Origin: Pseudoips prasinana | Taxonomy: Eukaryota; Arthropoda; Insecta; Lepidoptera; Nolidae | Reading direction: 5' to 3' | Length of the DNA: 64,000 bases | NCBI GenBank assembly: GCA_951640165.1 | Contig: OX621234.1 | Location: forward strand, 32,740,549 to 32,804,548 | Shown: positions 21,447-33,178 of the stretch, piece by piece | Layout of the letters: each line of letters opens with the position of its first letter | How positions within the stretch are numbered: the stretch's first letter is position 1 | The notes under the pieces: model-generated | What the model saw: only the letters and a program-made list of their open reading frames with translations | What the model was told of the DNA's origin: nothing | The model's database searches: none | Position numbers and translations under genes: made by a program

Positions 21447-21815
21447 AACCGCCCAAGTGCGAGTCGGACTCACCCATGAGGGGTTCCGTAGGAGCAAGTA
21501 TTTCAATGAATTAAATTAAAGGTAAATTGCGGTTTACGATTTATGACGTATTAAAAAAAAACTACTTACTAGATCTCGTTCAAACCAATTTTTGTTGTTA
21601 GTTTGCATGGTAATGTACATCATATATATTTTTTTAGTTTTATCATTCTCTTATTTTAGAAGTTACAGAGGGGGGGGGGGGACACTCATTTTACCACTTT
21701 GGAAGTGTCTCTCGAGCAAACTATTCAGTTTAGAAAAAAATGATATTAGAAACCTCAATATCATTTTTGAAGACCTATACATAGATACCCCACATGTATG
21801 GATACGATGAAAAAA
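21447..21815. repeat. Dispersed element with GGGTTCCGTAG end, copy 2
   Basis: It starts CCGCCCAAGTGCGAGTCGGA, CTCACCCATGAGGGGTTCCG, and carries the same interior as 2676-2945 in the opposite orientation. A run of 12 G replaces the C-run of copy 1. It extends further right ('ctcgagcaaactattcagtt', 'ccccacatgtatgg') than copy 1, which appears internally deleted. Confidence 0.65.
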
Positions 21816-22180
21816 AAAATTGGTCATATGGTTTGTTTCTCAGTACTGAAGCCATTTTGGTCGCTCTTCTCTGAACCTCTCTAATAGCATGATGTCTTTC
21901 TTGAAATAAGGATCCCATATCACACATAAAATAATTATAAAAATATAAAATAATGATAAAAATATTAGACTTTAGACAGTATTGACTGGAGAAAATATGG
22001 CGGTACCCAGTTCGCCGGGACATCTAGTAAATAATACTCGTAAAAGAGAGGTTGACATAGAACGAGGATGATATCAAAATAGAGCTAATATATTGGGACT
22101 GTACTAGGATAGCAAGATAGGGCTATTGCCATGATGTCAGACTAGGCTTGTACTTTTAATAGATCATGCAGGGTGTTCAC

Positions 22181-22249
22181 CTGAACTGGGGTCCGGCGGT
22201 GGCTCTTCCTCGTTGTAGTCAGGCTCGGGCTCTGGACCGCTGTCATCGT
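22181..22249 (-). CDS. magu: SMOC/Pentagone-like protein, short exon: acidic proline-rich linker
   Basis: A 69-base exon between GAACGCAG|AC and TTCAG|GTGAAC, phase 1 in and phase 1 out. It reads DDSGPEPEPDYNEEEPPPDP followed by SS. There is no domain; it is the acidic spacer between the first EC domain and the thyroglobulin domain. The phases match the flanking exons exactly, and codon use is GC-rich like the rest of the gene. Confidence 0.72.
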
Positions 22250-22429
22250 CTGCGTTCAACGACATGAAGAAACGGAGAGAGACTATATATTATTATTATG
22301 TTTGCACACACATACGCATTTTCATAGAAATTATACATAGACGAAAGATCTGTACACATTGTAACATAAATAGTGGAATATAGGTTACGATACGAATAAA
22401 AAAAAACATAAAACGCGATCTACAAAAAA

Positions 22430-22570
22430 AAATTATAGTCGCCCATACAAAAACTTCAGCTGATCGATATCATTGTATGGGAAGTTAATATATATTTTTG
22501 CTGATGTTGCATGGTAATGTGCTACGCTTTATTCAGTTTCAAGGCAAATTATGCTACTTAAGTTAAGTCC
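22430..22570 (+). repeat. Two-copy dispersed repeat (partner at 59440-59580)
   Basis: Both copies share CAGCTGATCG, then GAAGTTAAT about 20 bases on, 'atgtgct' and finally ACTTAAGTTAAG or CCTTAAGTTAAG in the same order and spacing. The class is unknown. Confidence 0.45.
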
Positions 22571-22774
22571 ACTACTTATATTAGTTCTTGTATAGATACG
22601 CCATACTTACTGTTAAATCTTAATGGATGAAAAGTCTACAGTCAAATCATAATTTGTGCCTACCTCATGTATGAATAGATTACAACTAATATTTTCAATT
22701 GAAAAGGTATATATTTTATAGGTAAGGTAACATCATAAAATACCTAAAAACTTGCATGCCAAACGCGGTGACTA

Positions 22775-22872
22775 AGAGAAACCTTTCAAAATGGCAAAGT
22801 TATAGAAACTTACATAGGCGGCCTATGTCCAGCAGTAGCAGCAGTGGACGATATCAGCCTGATGATGACTAT
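22775..22872 (+). repeat. LINE 3' tail scrap
   Basis: It reads GCGGTGACTAAGAG, GGCGGCCTATGTCCAGC, AGTGGACGATATCAGCCTGA and TGATGATG, in line with the 3' tails at 38555-38765 and 60345-60775. Confidence 0.55.
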
Positions 22873-23274
22873 TTTTATTCAATGGAATGGAATTGTCACG
22901 GAGTGTATTGCGATAAGGATTCCTAACATATTTTTACGAAAAATCAAGTGGTCATTTCGCAGAAAGAAAATCAAACCTATTTAAGAAAAGTAAACAGTAT
23001 TTTATATTATTGTCGTTACTGAACCATTGTAAAAGCTACTTAAAAAATAATTTAATATAATTTAAGCTTCTGAACTTTCTACGTTTACATTTTGTTTTTA
23101 ATTTTATGTCTCCGTAACTATTTACGATTTGTAGTCCCGAATATCAGCGGTCTTAAACATAATATATTTTATACTTTTTTATAGAACAAATGTATAACAC
23201 GGTTTTTAACTGTATGGTTGAATAGTCTACCCGTGATACCTATTGCCCCTCAATTGTATACTTATATAAAAGCT

Positions 23275-23560
23275 TATTAAATAAATAAATCATTTATTTT
23301 CGAGCTACTAAGACTCATTACAATTCATAAAATAAAATCACATAAAACAAAACAATAAATTACATAAAATAAAAATCACAGTCACATTAATTAAGTTACA
23401 TACATTGAATAAAATGAAATCAAACCAAAAAGCCAAATAATCAGTTAACCAATTAATTATGAAAGCATAATAATTGCGTAATAAAAAAATCGGCTTTAGC
23501 CAACTTATCCCCCACAATGTGGAGCTTGCAGCAGTGGTTTATATAGGGGCAGTCGAGCCT
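23275..23560 (-). mobile_element. LINE 3' end, antisense to + strand
   Basis: Read on the - strand, a 3' UTR-like stretch ends in GAAAATAAATGATTTATTT, giving an AATAAA-type signal and an AAATAAAT tail at the left border. 'cccccacaatgtggagcttg' marks the right side. No coding part remains. Confidence 0.5.
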
Positions 23561-24237
23561 ATCAGCAGTATTATTACATTGACATTGTCATTGTCAATTG
23601 GGTGGTGACATTTATAAAAATCCTTATTATTATTATCCAGGCCAACATTTATAAAAATCGATCAGTTTTATTATACTATAAATAAAATATTTTGTGATTA
23701 AGCGATATTTACTTATTTATTGTTATATGTCTCGGTAATGTAAATAGTTCTTGAGAATGGTATAAATAATTGTTCTTATCATGAGTTATTAATTGTATAG
23801 AGTAGGTAGTCTACATAACACACATGACAGCTGGTGGCGACTACACGGCGGCGCCTTCGCATACAAAAAAACAAGTCCTGAATGGAACCGCTAAGTCTAT
23901 AAATTCTGTGATTATTATTGTACATATAATTCACTACATATTTAATCTCTTAATTAACAACTTCGGGCGAAATACCTTTATAATTTTTCATTAAAATATT
24001 ATAAACTTCGAGATTAAAAGATAATTGCTGGCATCGTTGATCTCCGAGGTAATTAAATGGTAGAGACGTATTTACTACCAAAATTCCGTCTTTAAAATAC
24101 AGACTAGCCTATGAACGTGTACCCGTAAAAACATACAGCCAACTTCAACTTTTTTTAATCTCAAGTTTGTAATCGAATTTAAAGAGTGTGATTTATTTAA
24201 TACTGTATTGCTATCATCCGTGACATCGCCTATTATA

Positions 24238-24720
24238 TAAATAAAAAAAAAAAAGGTTTTTATTCACGTAGACTTTAAAAAAGCGTAAATAGTCAGAACA
24301 TGTTTGTAGTATTATAGTTGTATACATTATTATTTCTAGTAACATAGATATTTAGGTACACATTGTATTGATAGTATTAAAACATTAATAAAATTTATTT
24401 TATAACAGCAATGATATTTAGCTAGCTCGTATCAAGTTATTGTCAAGAGATTATGTTTCAGTTTAATTATCTAGTTCAAGTCTAATTATCTAGTTTAAGT
24501 CTAATATTTGTGATACATATTGGCAATGGTTCTGTCTATATTAAGGTGATATTATTATGACGGACCTTATGTTAATAACGACGGTCGCGCTTTAATGCTA
24601 CCACCGGATCCAATGCGCCCCAACTGAGAAGACCCAGCGAAACAAACTCAGCGGGTGTCTCTACTACCGGTTTCAACACGGCCCAGTTGAGACGCTCCGG
24701 CGAAACATACTCAATGGGGC
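24238..24720 (-). mobile_element. LINE 3' UTR family L, copy 1
   Basis: On the - strand this ends in AAAGTCTACGTGAATAAAAA followed by a poly-A-like run at the left edge. The upstream part contains GTTTCGCTGGGTCTTCTCAG and GGATCCGGTGGTAGCATTAA. The same unit recurs at 32935-33178 (+), 43633-43779 plus 46328-46553 (-, split) and 57490-57835 (-). Confidence 0.7.
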
Positions 24721-24993
24721 ATATACACGAGATTTGGTCCACTTACTGTAATTATTTAGCAGGCAAACACAATATATGCTCGATCGGTTGTCTGATTAAT
24801 TATTTATTTTAGGTTTAATATATTACAAAGAGAAATTAAAAACGTCAAAATAAAAGTAACATTAATCATTTTGAGACACAACCAACAGTTCTGAAATTCG
24901 TAGAATTTTTAAATAATAGATAGTTTTATTACAGATAGTTCATGTAACATAAAAGATTACTCATGTCTATATGGCTATAAGATCTCCAGCGGA

Positions 24994-25927
24994 CTATGTG
25001 CAGGTAGATGCCGACCGCCAAATGTCTTTATCGTCAATGTAATCCTTAGTAGTGTAGTAACCCTTAGCCATAAGTTCACGTTTAATGTGTGACTTAAACT
25101 TATTATCAGGTAGTTTAGTTATATGAATAGGAAGCTTGTTATAAAACCTAATACAATTTCCCATGAATGACTTTTTAGTTTTGCTAACTCTAAAGGCTGG
25201 TATAGCTAGTTTGTCCTTATTTCTTGTATTGACATTGTGCAAGTCACTCCGTTTTTTACATTTATCTAAATTTTTCCGCACAAACATTATATTCTGATAT
25301 ATGTATTCAGATGGAACAGTAAGTATATTTACCTCTTTAAAAACGCTCCGTAGAGACTCGCGACTGCCTAGATTTTAAATAGCTCGGACTGCTCTTTTTT
25401 GTAATACGAAAATAGCACTTATGTCAGCTGCTGAGCCCCACAGCAGAATACCATAGGACATAATGCAATGGAAATAAGCAAAATATACTAGTCTAGCAGT
25501 TGGTTCGTCTGAAAATTGTCTGATTGTCCAAACTGCATATGAAGCTGAACTTAATTTGGCAGATAATTTTTCAATATGAGGACCCCATTGTAATTTTGAG
25601 TCCAGTGCTATTCCCAAAAATACGGTCGAAGGAACTAAATCTAAAACTTCCTCGTTAAGTGCAACCGTTGGTTTAATATGAGTCACATTCGGCAATGAGA
25701 ATTTGATGCATTTGGTCTTTCCTGCATTCAAAAGAAGATTATTTGCCGAAAACCAATTTGATATGAAGCTGAGAGTTTTATTAGATTCTATAAGATCCTT
25801 ATCTTTCCTACTCACTTTAAATATGAGTGACGTATCATCAGCAAATAGAATTATGTCTGATACTTTCTCTACTAGATATGGGAGATCATTGATATAAACT
25901 AGAAATAAAAATGGACCCAAAATCGAT
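24994..25927 (-). pseudogene. 5'-truncated LINE reverse transcriptase with one premature stop
   Basis: On the - strand a single frame of about 309 codons runs from near 25920 to a stop at 24994. It holds GPFLFLVYINDLP, the catalytic LFADDTS box, LNAGKTKCIKF, FLGIALDSKLQWGPHIEKL and a C-terminal part with NCIRFYNKLPIHI. The only defect I see is a TAA at 25375-25377, directly after LQKRAVRAI, where relatives have tyrosine. The frame continues unchanged on both sides. The 5' end is cut at the SILGPF motif. The clade is Jockey/CR1-like. It sits in an intron of the SMOC-like gene in the same orientation. Confidence 0.85.
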
Positions 25928-27097
25928 TCCTATAACAAATAAAATATATAATTGAATTGAGATCATCTCCTTTTTAAAGTTAGCAACAGCTTGTAGTTTA
26001 GATTAGGTATATAAATGTCGGTGGAAAACATAGAGATGTATTACTAGTACAAAGATATACCTAACGTCTGATATGTTTTATTATTGGTTTCTCACTCGTT
26101 TACATATATCATGCAATGGCACCAATTTAGATGTTAGTCGAATATTACTTTAAGCACATCTATGTTCACCATTGGTGTGTAATAATGTCTACTTAGTTTC
26201 TCCACTTGGTTTATTTTCGCTTCATTAAGCCAAATTGGGTTAATATGAAAAATTTGGCATCGAGAGAAAATGTTCTAAGTACAATTGTATAAGTAAACTT
26301 AAACAGCTAAACCGTAGAGCCGTTTCTGTGATATTAAAATAAAGTTATAAATATATACAAGAAATTCTCGTTTAAAGTTATTAGATAAATAGGCAAGCTG
26401 AACTTTGTGAGTGAATACTTCTATGTGTTGCTCTATTAAGCTACCTAGGTAGTAAATTGAATTAATCAGTGATTAATACACTTATAAGTACCTATGTTAA
26501 AAAAGCAACAAGTCTGAGTCGGGCTTGTACGGAAAGGGTTCTTTATTTGAATGTATGAAAAGTTAATTGATTTAAAAATTAAATGGGCAGGACTTTATAA
26601 ACTTACTCTAGTATTGTCACAAAGGAAAACATAATAGCTTTTATTTTTCTGAATAGAAAAAATTAAGTAGGATATTCAATTTTCTTTGTCATCTCAATAT
26701 TGTCACAAATTAAACTATATAATGATATAAATGCGCATATTTACTTTTACTAAGACTCTTAAGATTAATTATCATCAATAAATAATAGCTTATGTGTGTT
26801 TGTACATCCTCGCACAGTAAAACCAACTCACAACTTGCGTTTAGGCAGCCATTTTATTATTACACTCAAATTGCACCCGTACATTGATTTGAACGATACT
26901 GGACGACCTCAGCATTAATATGTTCAGATCGTCCAGCACCACTTACTTAATCACTAGTGTGTCTTTCACACTACCGTAAAAATGTGGATAGTTCACAAGC
27001 CCCTTCAATACACAAGCCCAAGTCTTCAATACACGGGCGGGACACTTAGACGTGACGTTTCGATCCCATTTTTTTAAAGAGATCTCCTACATTTTAT
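25928..27097. other. AT-rich intron DNA
   Basis: Nothing is supported. A scrap near 26510-26545 ('gagtcgggcttgtacggaaa') resembles the edge of the GGGTTCCG element family. Confidence 0.4.
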
Positions 27098-27232
27098 CCT
27101 TGTGACGCAGAGTACCTATTTTACAAATATATAATTGGCGGACACAAAGTACATCCAGACTCAAAACAACTTTTTATGGGTCACACAAATAGTTGTCCTG
27201 CCCGGGAATCGAACCAGTGGCACGAATTGGCG
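27098..27232 (-). mobile_element. tRNA-derived SINE, family A
   Basis: On the - strand the head (GTTCGCCTCGCCAATTCGTG, GGTTCGATTCCCGGGCAGGA) is followed by CAACTATTTGTGTGACCC and GTACTTTGTGTCCGCC, as in the copy at 43243-43495. Confidence 0.7.
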
Positions 27233-27372
27233 AGGCGAACGGCTCGCCTGTATTATCCGGTGAAGCAGTCAGTAAGTGGGCTCTGTTACACCTCGAAGAG
27301 CACGTAACGCCGGCGGTCCTAGACCTAGCCTCTCGTATCAGCTACTCTGTCTCATCGAATTATGAACGTAAT
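27233..27372 (+). repeat. SINE body fragment fused to an inverted family A SINE
   Basis: The words 'cctcgaagagcacgtaacgc', 'cggtcctagacctagcctct' and 'ctgtctcatcgaattatg' match the body of the SINE at 42723-42925. It abuts the head of the - strand SINE at 27098-27232, so two unrelated repeats are joined head to body. Confidence 0.5.
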
Positions 27373-28004
27373 TGGATTTCTTTATAATGACACGTTCTCG
27401 GTTAGTGTAAGATGCTTTCATTGTTTAACCGGGAATTAGAGGCGACCTAGTTCTATCCGTATGGAATACAGAATGCACTTAAATTAGTTCTGCTCTTTAG
27501 GTAAAGATTTAAATTATTATCGGATAAGGCAGGTTTGTCTACGAAATATGCCACTGGTACAGATGGCCAAACAGGTAGAAGGTAGAAGCGAAAGTAAAAC
27601 TATAAGGCCTCGTTCCCACTATGTCGGCTGTTTCACCGGAAACCGCCGCCCGCACTTACAAGCTTATATTACACGGACTTGACAAGAAAACATACATTCT
27701 TGCACATGCAAAAATAAAAGATTTTGCTCTTTGTTCAACTCTCTGAAAAGATCCTGCGTAGTAGATATTGAATGTTTCCAATAGGTGGGTCGTCGACACT
27801 TGTTTACCAGTGCGAGCTTGCTCCGTGACTAAATGTGAGAATGGTGGGAAAGGTTGACTCAGTATCCGTATTGTAATACCTACGAGCTGTAGGCATTACT
27901 CGAAGATATTTCGCGCTTTTCTTTTCCACTTTTCGCACTTTTCTCTCTCAACTTACTAGACTAGTCTATTTATATTTACTATTTCTGTCTTAACTTGCTA
28001 TCAC
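27373..28004. other. AT-rich intron DNA
   Basis: No element recognised. Confidence 0.4.
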
Positions 28005-28185
28005 TCATTTACTCTTCTTGCTGATCTTGTCCATCCTAAGTTGTCTGGAAGAGATCGCAGTTAGCGATAAGGCCGTCCATTGTACTATACCTATATATAA
28101 TACAACTGTATACTTTACATTTTAATCTTGGTGTACAATAAAGAGTATTTGTTACAATAAAGTCTATTGTATTTTATCTGACTAG
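28005..28185 (+). mobile_element. LINE 3' UTR, severely truncated copy
   Basis: 'ttgtctggaagagatcgcag' followed by 'gcgataaggccgtccattgt' and a TGTACAATAAAGAG end match the 3' UTR after the reverse transcriptase at 33540-34138 ('ttgtctggaagaaatcgctt', 'gcgataagaccgcccattgt'). Only about 180 bases of the 3' end were inserted. Confidence 0.7.
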
Positions 28186-28747
28186 AAGAATAGCTTAACA
28201 GTTCCTGCCAAATGCAACAACAGCTGGAAGAAGTAAAAACTTTAGGTTTTGTTTTTATTTTTGTCGTACGGAACTCTAAAACAGGTCACGTAAAGTGATT
28301 GGAGTTGATAGGACCTGGTGTAAATGTGGTGTGGTCACTTTACCCCTTGAAATTTAGTAAAATCCAACGCTTTTAAATTCTATTTTTATAACATTTTTCG
28401 CAATCTAATGCGTTAATCTAATCTAAAAAGATAAGAATTCGTAAATTTAGTAGTCCGGCGGGTCTCATAGACCTGCACATTCTACCATTCCGGGGTAGGC
28501 GCTCAGCGTTAAGCTACGGACGATACACACTGGATTCGGAGGACGTAGGTGTTATCCGTCGGCTTCGTGTAAGTAAGTTCGTTGGTGGCACGCACTTCAG
28601 CGCGCAGTTTCCACACCGTATAAAATTATTACATACACGTTTTAAACACTGATCTTTCGTTTTTTTGCGAGTTCAATATTCAACATTATTCAACACCTTG
28701 AATAGATTTATAGGAAAAATTATTTGGTTTAACTCTTTGGTGCGTAA
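28186..28747. other. AT-rich intron DNA
   Basis: Nothing clearly supported. Around 28440-28560 a degraded tRNA-like or SINE stretch may exist, but I could not define it. Confidence 0.35.
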
Positions 28748-28857
28748 TCCTACTGTTCAACTAATATTATTAAATGCGAATGTTTGTGAGTATGGATACA
28801 ACATATATGCTTTAATTTATAATGTTTAACGGGGGTGAAACCACCGAGCACAGCTAG
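28748..28857 (+). mobile_element. Helitron-like non-autonomous element, short
   Basis: It starts A|TCCTACT, continues CTAATATTATTAAATGCG and ends ACCGAGCACAGCTAG. This is the same family as 2090-2257, 3941-4162 and 62237-62428, with most of the middle missing. Confidence 0.6.
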
Positions 28858-29987
28858 AAAGCACAAAATGACCATTCGAAAGAGAATATATCCTCCTCTG
28901 CTATGATCAGAATATATCCTAGAGAACATCTTAAAGAGGCTGGCAATAACCAATTTTATTGTGATACACTAGTACCGTCCATATAAACTATCAAGAACTG
29001 GTCAACCTAAATAGCTGCGCGCTGAATAAGGTATGCGCTTCGGGTTAGACTGGCAGATCCCCTGAGGAATGGGGACCAAGGCAAGTTGAAAGGGACGTGG
29101 GATAAGGAACTTTAAGGTAATCTCTTACACTCATTATATTTACCGCGCAACGGAAACTGGGTTTTGTACATGCCTCTGGACTTCCCAGTGATGTTTTTCA
29201 GTGTTTTTTCAGCTGAAAATGATAAAATATCTTTCTGTCATCATCACGTTACCACCAATAATATAATTTACGGAATTCAAGGTTACCAATTCAATAAACA
29301 TATTTTTCATTTCATTTCAATTCGTCTGTACATACCTATGTATGTATTTACTTGTTTTTAAAACTTGTTTTAAGAACCGTTTTTTTATATATATTTTTTA
29401 TTCAATGACAAATGCATGCAGTATAGTCTTATTATGATGTTCAAATTTGTAGCCAAATGGTAAGCTTTAGTCGTTTCTCTAATTTTTAAAGCAGTAATTA
29501 TACTATTTTGCTTAAAGTTGTAATTCATCCATCACTAAAGAGATTTAACTTTGAAGAATAGAATGCTTTTTTGAAGCTATGACTGATATGTTCCAACTTG
29601 TTCTGAATCCATGGTCTCATGTTTTCTTTACATTTTCTTTTATATAAAACGTGGAAATATTCTTCCTCCTCCGTCGATAGTATACGTTGTGTGATCACAT
29701 ATAGTTACATAAAGAAATATAACGATGATTTTTCACGTTCGATCGTCAAATCATATGGATTGAAGGAAATGAAGGTTGGAAGGAAATTGATTAGTTATTT
29801 TATAGCTGTCCATTATATTTTTCACAATAACTTCAAAATTGTTATTAATTGTATAGCATGTTGTTTTGGGAACCGATTATGAATTTTGAATTGTCTCATA
29901 TCATTTTTGTTTATCTGTGGATGAAATGAAACGTTGAAGTAGGTTGTATATTTTAGATAACGGTAATTGTATATGGCCTAGGAATAA
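28858..29987. other. AT-rich intron DNA
   Basis: Several short frames (for example at 29164-29361 and 29619-29882) have no recognisable product. Nothing supported. Confidence 0.4.
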
Positions 29988-30315
29988 TCTATACATATAA
30001 TAAAATCGTAGGCAAGTCGAAACTGTACATTGAATAGTTTTTGAAAGGGATACTTGGGGCGGGATCTACAATCGATATCGAAGCATAAAATATAGTTTTT
30101 AGAATTTTTGTCTGTTTATCTGTTTGTCTGTATGTAGGTATGTCCGGGCTAAAGTCAAAAAGTACTGTATGGATTTACTTCAAATTTTGCATGAACATTA
30201 CTAAGAGGTCGGGTCAACATATAGGCTACATATTATCACGCTATCACCTACGGGCGAGTAGCTGTGATAATTTTATTTTAGTTTTGACGCGGGTATAACC
30301 GCGGGGCACAGCTAG
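29988..30315 (+). mobile_element. Helitron-like non-autonomous element, 328 bases
   Basis: It has a clean A|TCTATACATATAATAAAATC start and a GCGGGGCACAGCTAG|T end. Just inside the end, GCGGGTATAACCGC forms the expected small hairpin. A second copy lies at about 38832-39126, sharing AATAAAATCGTAGG, TTTTTGTCTGTNTNTCTGTT and GCATGAANATTACTAAGAGG. Confidence 0.75.
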
Positions 30316-30474
30316 TTCTCAATAAACTGATATTGGCGGGTATTACAGGCCAGCTCGTACAGCCTTTAGCTAATGGAATGGCGATCTCACAACACTTTTT
30401 GATCTTGGTGTTGAATCTTCTTCCTACTCATTAGCAGGACTTAAAGATCTAACTTTGAGACCATTCGCTGCGTG

Positions 30475-30675
30475 GTGACAGCATAGAATATCTTCACCCT
30501 ATCTCATCCCGTGGGGGCGTAGAAATCGACCGAGGGAATAGCTACCAGAAAACGGGCACTATGACCATCAAACTGCGATTGCCAACCCGTCTGCCAAGCG
30601 TGGTGATTATGGCATATCCCCTCATTCTTTGGGGAGGCTTTTGTCCAGCAGTGGACGTAATTAGTTGACATGATG
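30475..30675 (+). repeat. LINE 3' tail, family C
   Basis: It contains CATAGAATATCTTCACC, CGTGGGGGCGTAGAAATCGA, CTGCCAAGCGTGGTGATTAT, GGCATATCCC and TCCAGCAGTGGACGT. The same order occurs at 60005-60210 and at 60835-60963 with 61241-61330. No coding part is recognisable. Confidence 0.6.
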
Positions 30676-30704
30676 AAAGATCATGATGAACTCGAGTGAT
30701 AGAT

Positions 30705-30840
30705 GTACAGACGCCAGCATATCCAGCTACCACAACCTCCCAAATTACTTTTATAAATTTTCAACTTTATCACATAAGCATAAGGTTTCAACTGGGGATA
30801 TTTGGCAGATTGGGGTAGCTTGATGTGCTGGCGTCTGTAC
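30705..30840. mobile_element. MITE with GTACAGACGCCAGC termini, copy 1
   Basis: A 136-base palindromic element with inverted ends GTACAGACGCCAGC and GCTGGCGTCTGTAC. An inner pair also matches (AGCTACC... and GGGGTAGCT). Copies 2 and 3 are at 32626-32760 and 42436-42573. A TA duplication, as in mariner-type MITEs, would fit (gTA|CAGACG and CGTCTG|TAc). Confidence 0.8.
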
Positions 30841-30948
30841 CTATGCCGTCTCTACGCTGTCACGGATATTTTTCTAGACACTAGTCCGATAAAGAATTAA
30901 TTTTTTCCTTTAGGTAAGTAAAAGTAATGGAATTATTAAGGTACTCAC

Positions 30949-31075
30949 AGTCCGGTGCTGGTGGCTCCGGGTTGACTAGTAGGCACGCCACCCACTCGGC
31001 GTGCGCGATCTCACCGTCTCCGTCGCCGTCGCAGCCACGCGCCCATGCTCTGGCGCACCGCTTCGGCTTTACCAC
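30949..31075 (-). CDS. magu: SMOC/Pentagone-like protein, exon: second EF hand of the first EC domain
   Basis: The acceptor GATGTGTAG|GTG and donor GGACT|GTGAGT bound 127 bases, phase 0 in and phase 1 out. The product reads VVKPKRCARAWARGCDGDGD, then GEIAHAEWVACLLVNPEP. CDGDGDGEIAHAEWVACL is an EF-hand loop in the same position as CDVNHDTKISITEWMACL of the second EC domain. Nucleotide composition is strongly GC-rich compared with the AT-rich intron. Confidence 0.85.
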
Positions 31076-31274
31076 CTACACATTAATTGCTTTTCATTTA
31101 GAAGAAAGAAAAAGAAATACATTTACAAAGGCAATCGTAAAAAAAATATGAAAAGAAGAATAGTTAATAATTAAATACATTATTGAAATATTAGTGTCTA
31201 AAAGGACACAAAATTTAATAAGTTCAAGATAGTGTCACAGATATCTGGCCATTTTATTGACACTTTGTGTCTTT

Positions 31275-31546
31275 ATTACAATATAATATACATCCTGGGA
31301 CATTATTCACACACGACCATCTGATCCCAAACTGAGTAGAACTTGTATTATGGAAACCTGATAAAGATGTATAGGTATACCTACTATAAATTTCTTGTTT
31401 TGTAAATACATAAGTACATAATTACACCCAGACTCGGGACAAACAGACACGTGCATGCACACAAATATTTGTCCTGGGTAGGAATCGAACCCACGACCTG
31501 CGGCTTGAAAGGCAAGTATTTATCAAACACGCCAACCGGCCTGTCA
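31275..31546 (-). mobile_element. tRNA-derived SINE, family B, nearly complete
   Basis: On the - strand the head CAGGCCGGTTGGCGTGTTTG and B box GGGTTCGATTCCTACCCAG are followed by GTGTGCATGCACGTGTCTG, TGTAATTATGTACTTATG, GGTTTCCATAATACAAG and GGATCAGATGGTCGTGTGTG, ending CCCAGGATGTATATTATAT. It is the best-preserved copy for defining the family. Confidence 0.8.
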
Positions 31547-31783
31547 AACGCTGAAATCGGTTGAAATGTTGGCTTCGATGTTGAAAAACGATCCTGGACC
31601 ATTTAAGACGTCACATGTGCTCATGGAAGCCGATTGAACGATTGATTTAGTCAATTTTAACCTTCATCTATTTAACGCCGATCACGATCACGATTATCGG
31701 CGACTTAGGGGGTACCACCTGATTTTTGCTAAAAATAAAGGGAGTGAAAACTCTCTTTTTTTTAAAGGCAACGGCCGCACTAG

Positions 31784-31963
31784 TGAATCTAATCCCTGTG
31801 TCGCGGGGTACTTTACAAACATATAATAGTCGGACACAAATTACATCCAGACCCAGAACAACAATTTATGGGTCAGACCAGTAGTTGTCCGGCGCGGGAC
31901 TCGAACCCGCCACACGAAGAGGCGAGGCGACTCTCTTAGTCGCTGCGCCACACGTGCAGTCAA
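31784..31963 (-). mobile_element. tRNA-derived SINE, family A
   Basis: On the - strand: GACTGCACGTGTGGCGCAGC, GGGTTCGAGTCCCGCGCCGG, ACAACTACTGGTCTGACCC and CCCGCGACACAGGGATTAG. It is well preserved, with both A and B boxes intact. Confidence 0.85.
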
Positions 31964-32625
31964 AGTCTCTAGCGAGTACTTTGTATAGATTAGCAGTTGT
32001 AAAGTTTACCCGGTATGATCTGGACTTCGTTCCACAAATATCTATTTATGGCGTCTGATGGTAAATGGCACCTAGAACCTTATTTTCTACTTCCACTAGA
32101 CCAACAAGGCAGTAAAAACTGTAGTAGGAATGAACTTGTCTAGTCTAAGTTGGTAAGTTGTAACCTTAAAAAGTAAGTTATTAAATGCTAGCAAGATCTC
32201 GATGATAATATAAGTACCAAAGGCGCTAATTCTGTCACTAATGCGACCAAACTAATTTAATAAAGTGTCTCTCTCTGTCTATAACACTTCGTATGAAGAG
32301 TTCAAGGCATTTTTACAACTGTCAACTAAACTTGTCCGCGGCGCATAAGACTGGTTTGAACGTGGCGCTTACTTCCCGCAGTAATACGGGATTACATTCA
32401 ATAGATACACGTTGTACTCAATTGACTTTACATTTTCGTAACAACTTTGGTAACAAGAAATGACATCATATAAAATGTTATTTCGTAGCTGATGGTCTGA
32501 ATAGAAACCATTGACATACTCGTAAGTTAAGGGTTTAAGATCGGCGAAGTTAATTAGTAAAGCTTCCAATAAGCTTGAAACATTGTGACAAATCCACTAT
32601 ATAGCTCGCCGTTTCCTATGCCTAT
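31964..32625. other. AT-rich intron DNA
   Basis: Nothing supported. Confidence 0.4.
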
Positions 32626-32760
32626 GTACAGACGCCAGCGCATCAAGCTACCCCAATTTATCAAATTTCCCCAATTGAGAGTGAACCTTATGCTTTTGTG
32701 ATAAAGTTGAAAATCTATAGAAGAAATTTGACAGATAGCTGGATGTGCTGGTGTCTGTAC
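32626..32760. mobile_element. MITE with GTACAGACGCCAGC termini, copy 2
   Basis: 135 bases with the same inverted ends as 30705-30840, and the internal words 'ccaattgagagtgaacctta' and 'tgcttttgtgataaagttga' that also appear, in reverse, in copies 1 and 3. Confidence 0.8.
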
Positions 32761-32934
32761 TTAGATCAATTTACATCCCTTCACATTCACCTACATTGTA
32801 ATCTACTGGAAATAGTAAGTAAGTACAATATTAACATTTTGATTAGCTAAGGCGCCAGTTGTCCGAACTGATAGGTGAAGGCGGTCATTTATAGACGGAG
32901 TGCTGCGGAGATAGGAGATTGACAATATGTAGTA

Positions 32935-33178
32935 AAAATATTAGACTTAAACTAGATAATTAAACATAATCTCTTGACAATAACTTGATACGAGCTAGCT
33001 AAATCTCATTTCTGTAATAAAATAAATTTTATAAATGTTTTCATCCAAGATGTACCTAAATATCTATGTTACTAGAAATAATATCTAATGTATACAACTA
33101 TATTACTACAAACATGTTCTGACTATTTACAAGCGCTTTTTTAAAGTCTACGTGAATAAAAACCTTTTTTATTTTATA
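32935..33178 (+). mobile_element. LINE 3' UTR family L, copy 2
   Basis: 'aatctcttgacaataacttg', 'atacgagctagctaaat' and 'aaagtctacgtgaataaaaa' match the reverse of 24238-24720. The tail lies on the right, as expected for a + strand insertion. Confidence 0.7.

Larger units (their letters stand above)
22250..23274. other. Intron of the SMOC-like gene
   Basis: It holds a two-copy dispersed repeat at 22430-22570 and a LINE tail scrap at 22775-22872. The rest is AT-rich with nothing recognised. Confidence 0.5.
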
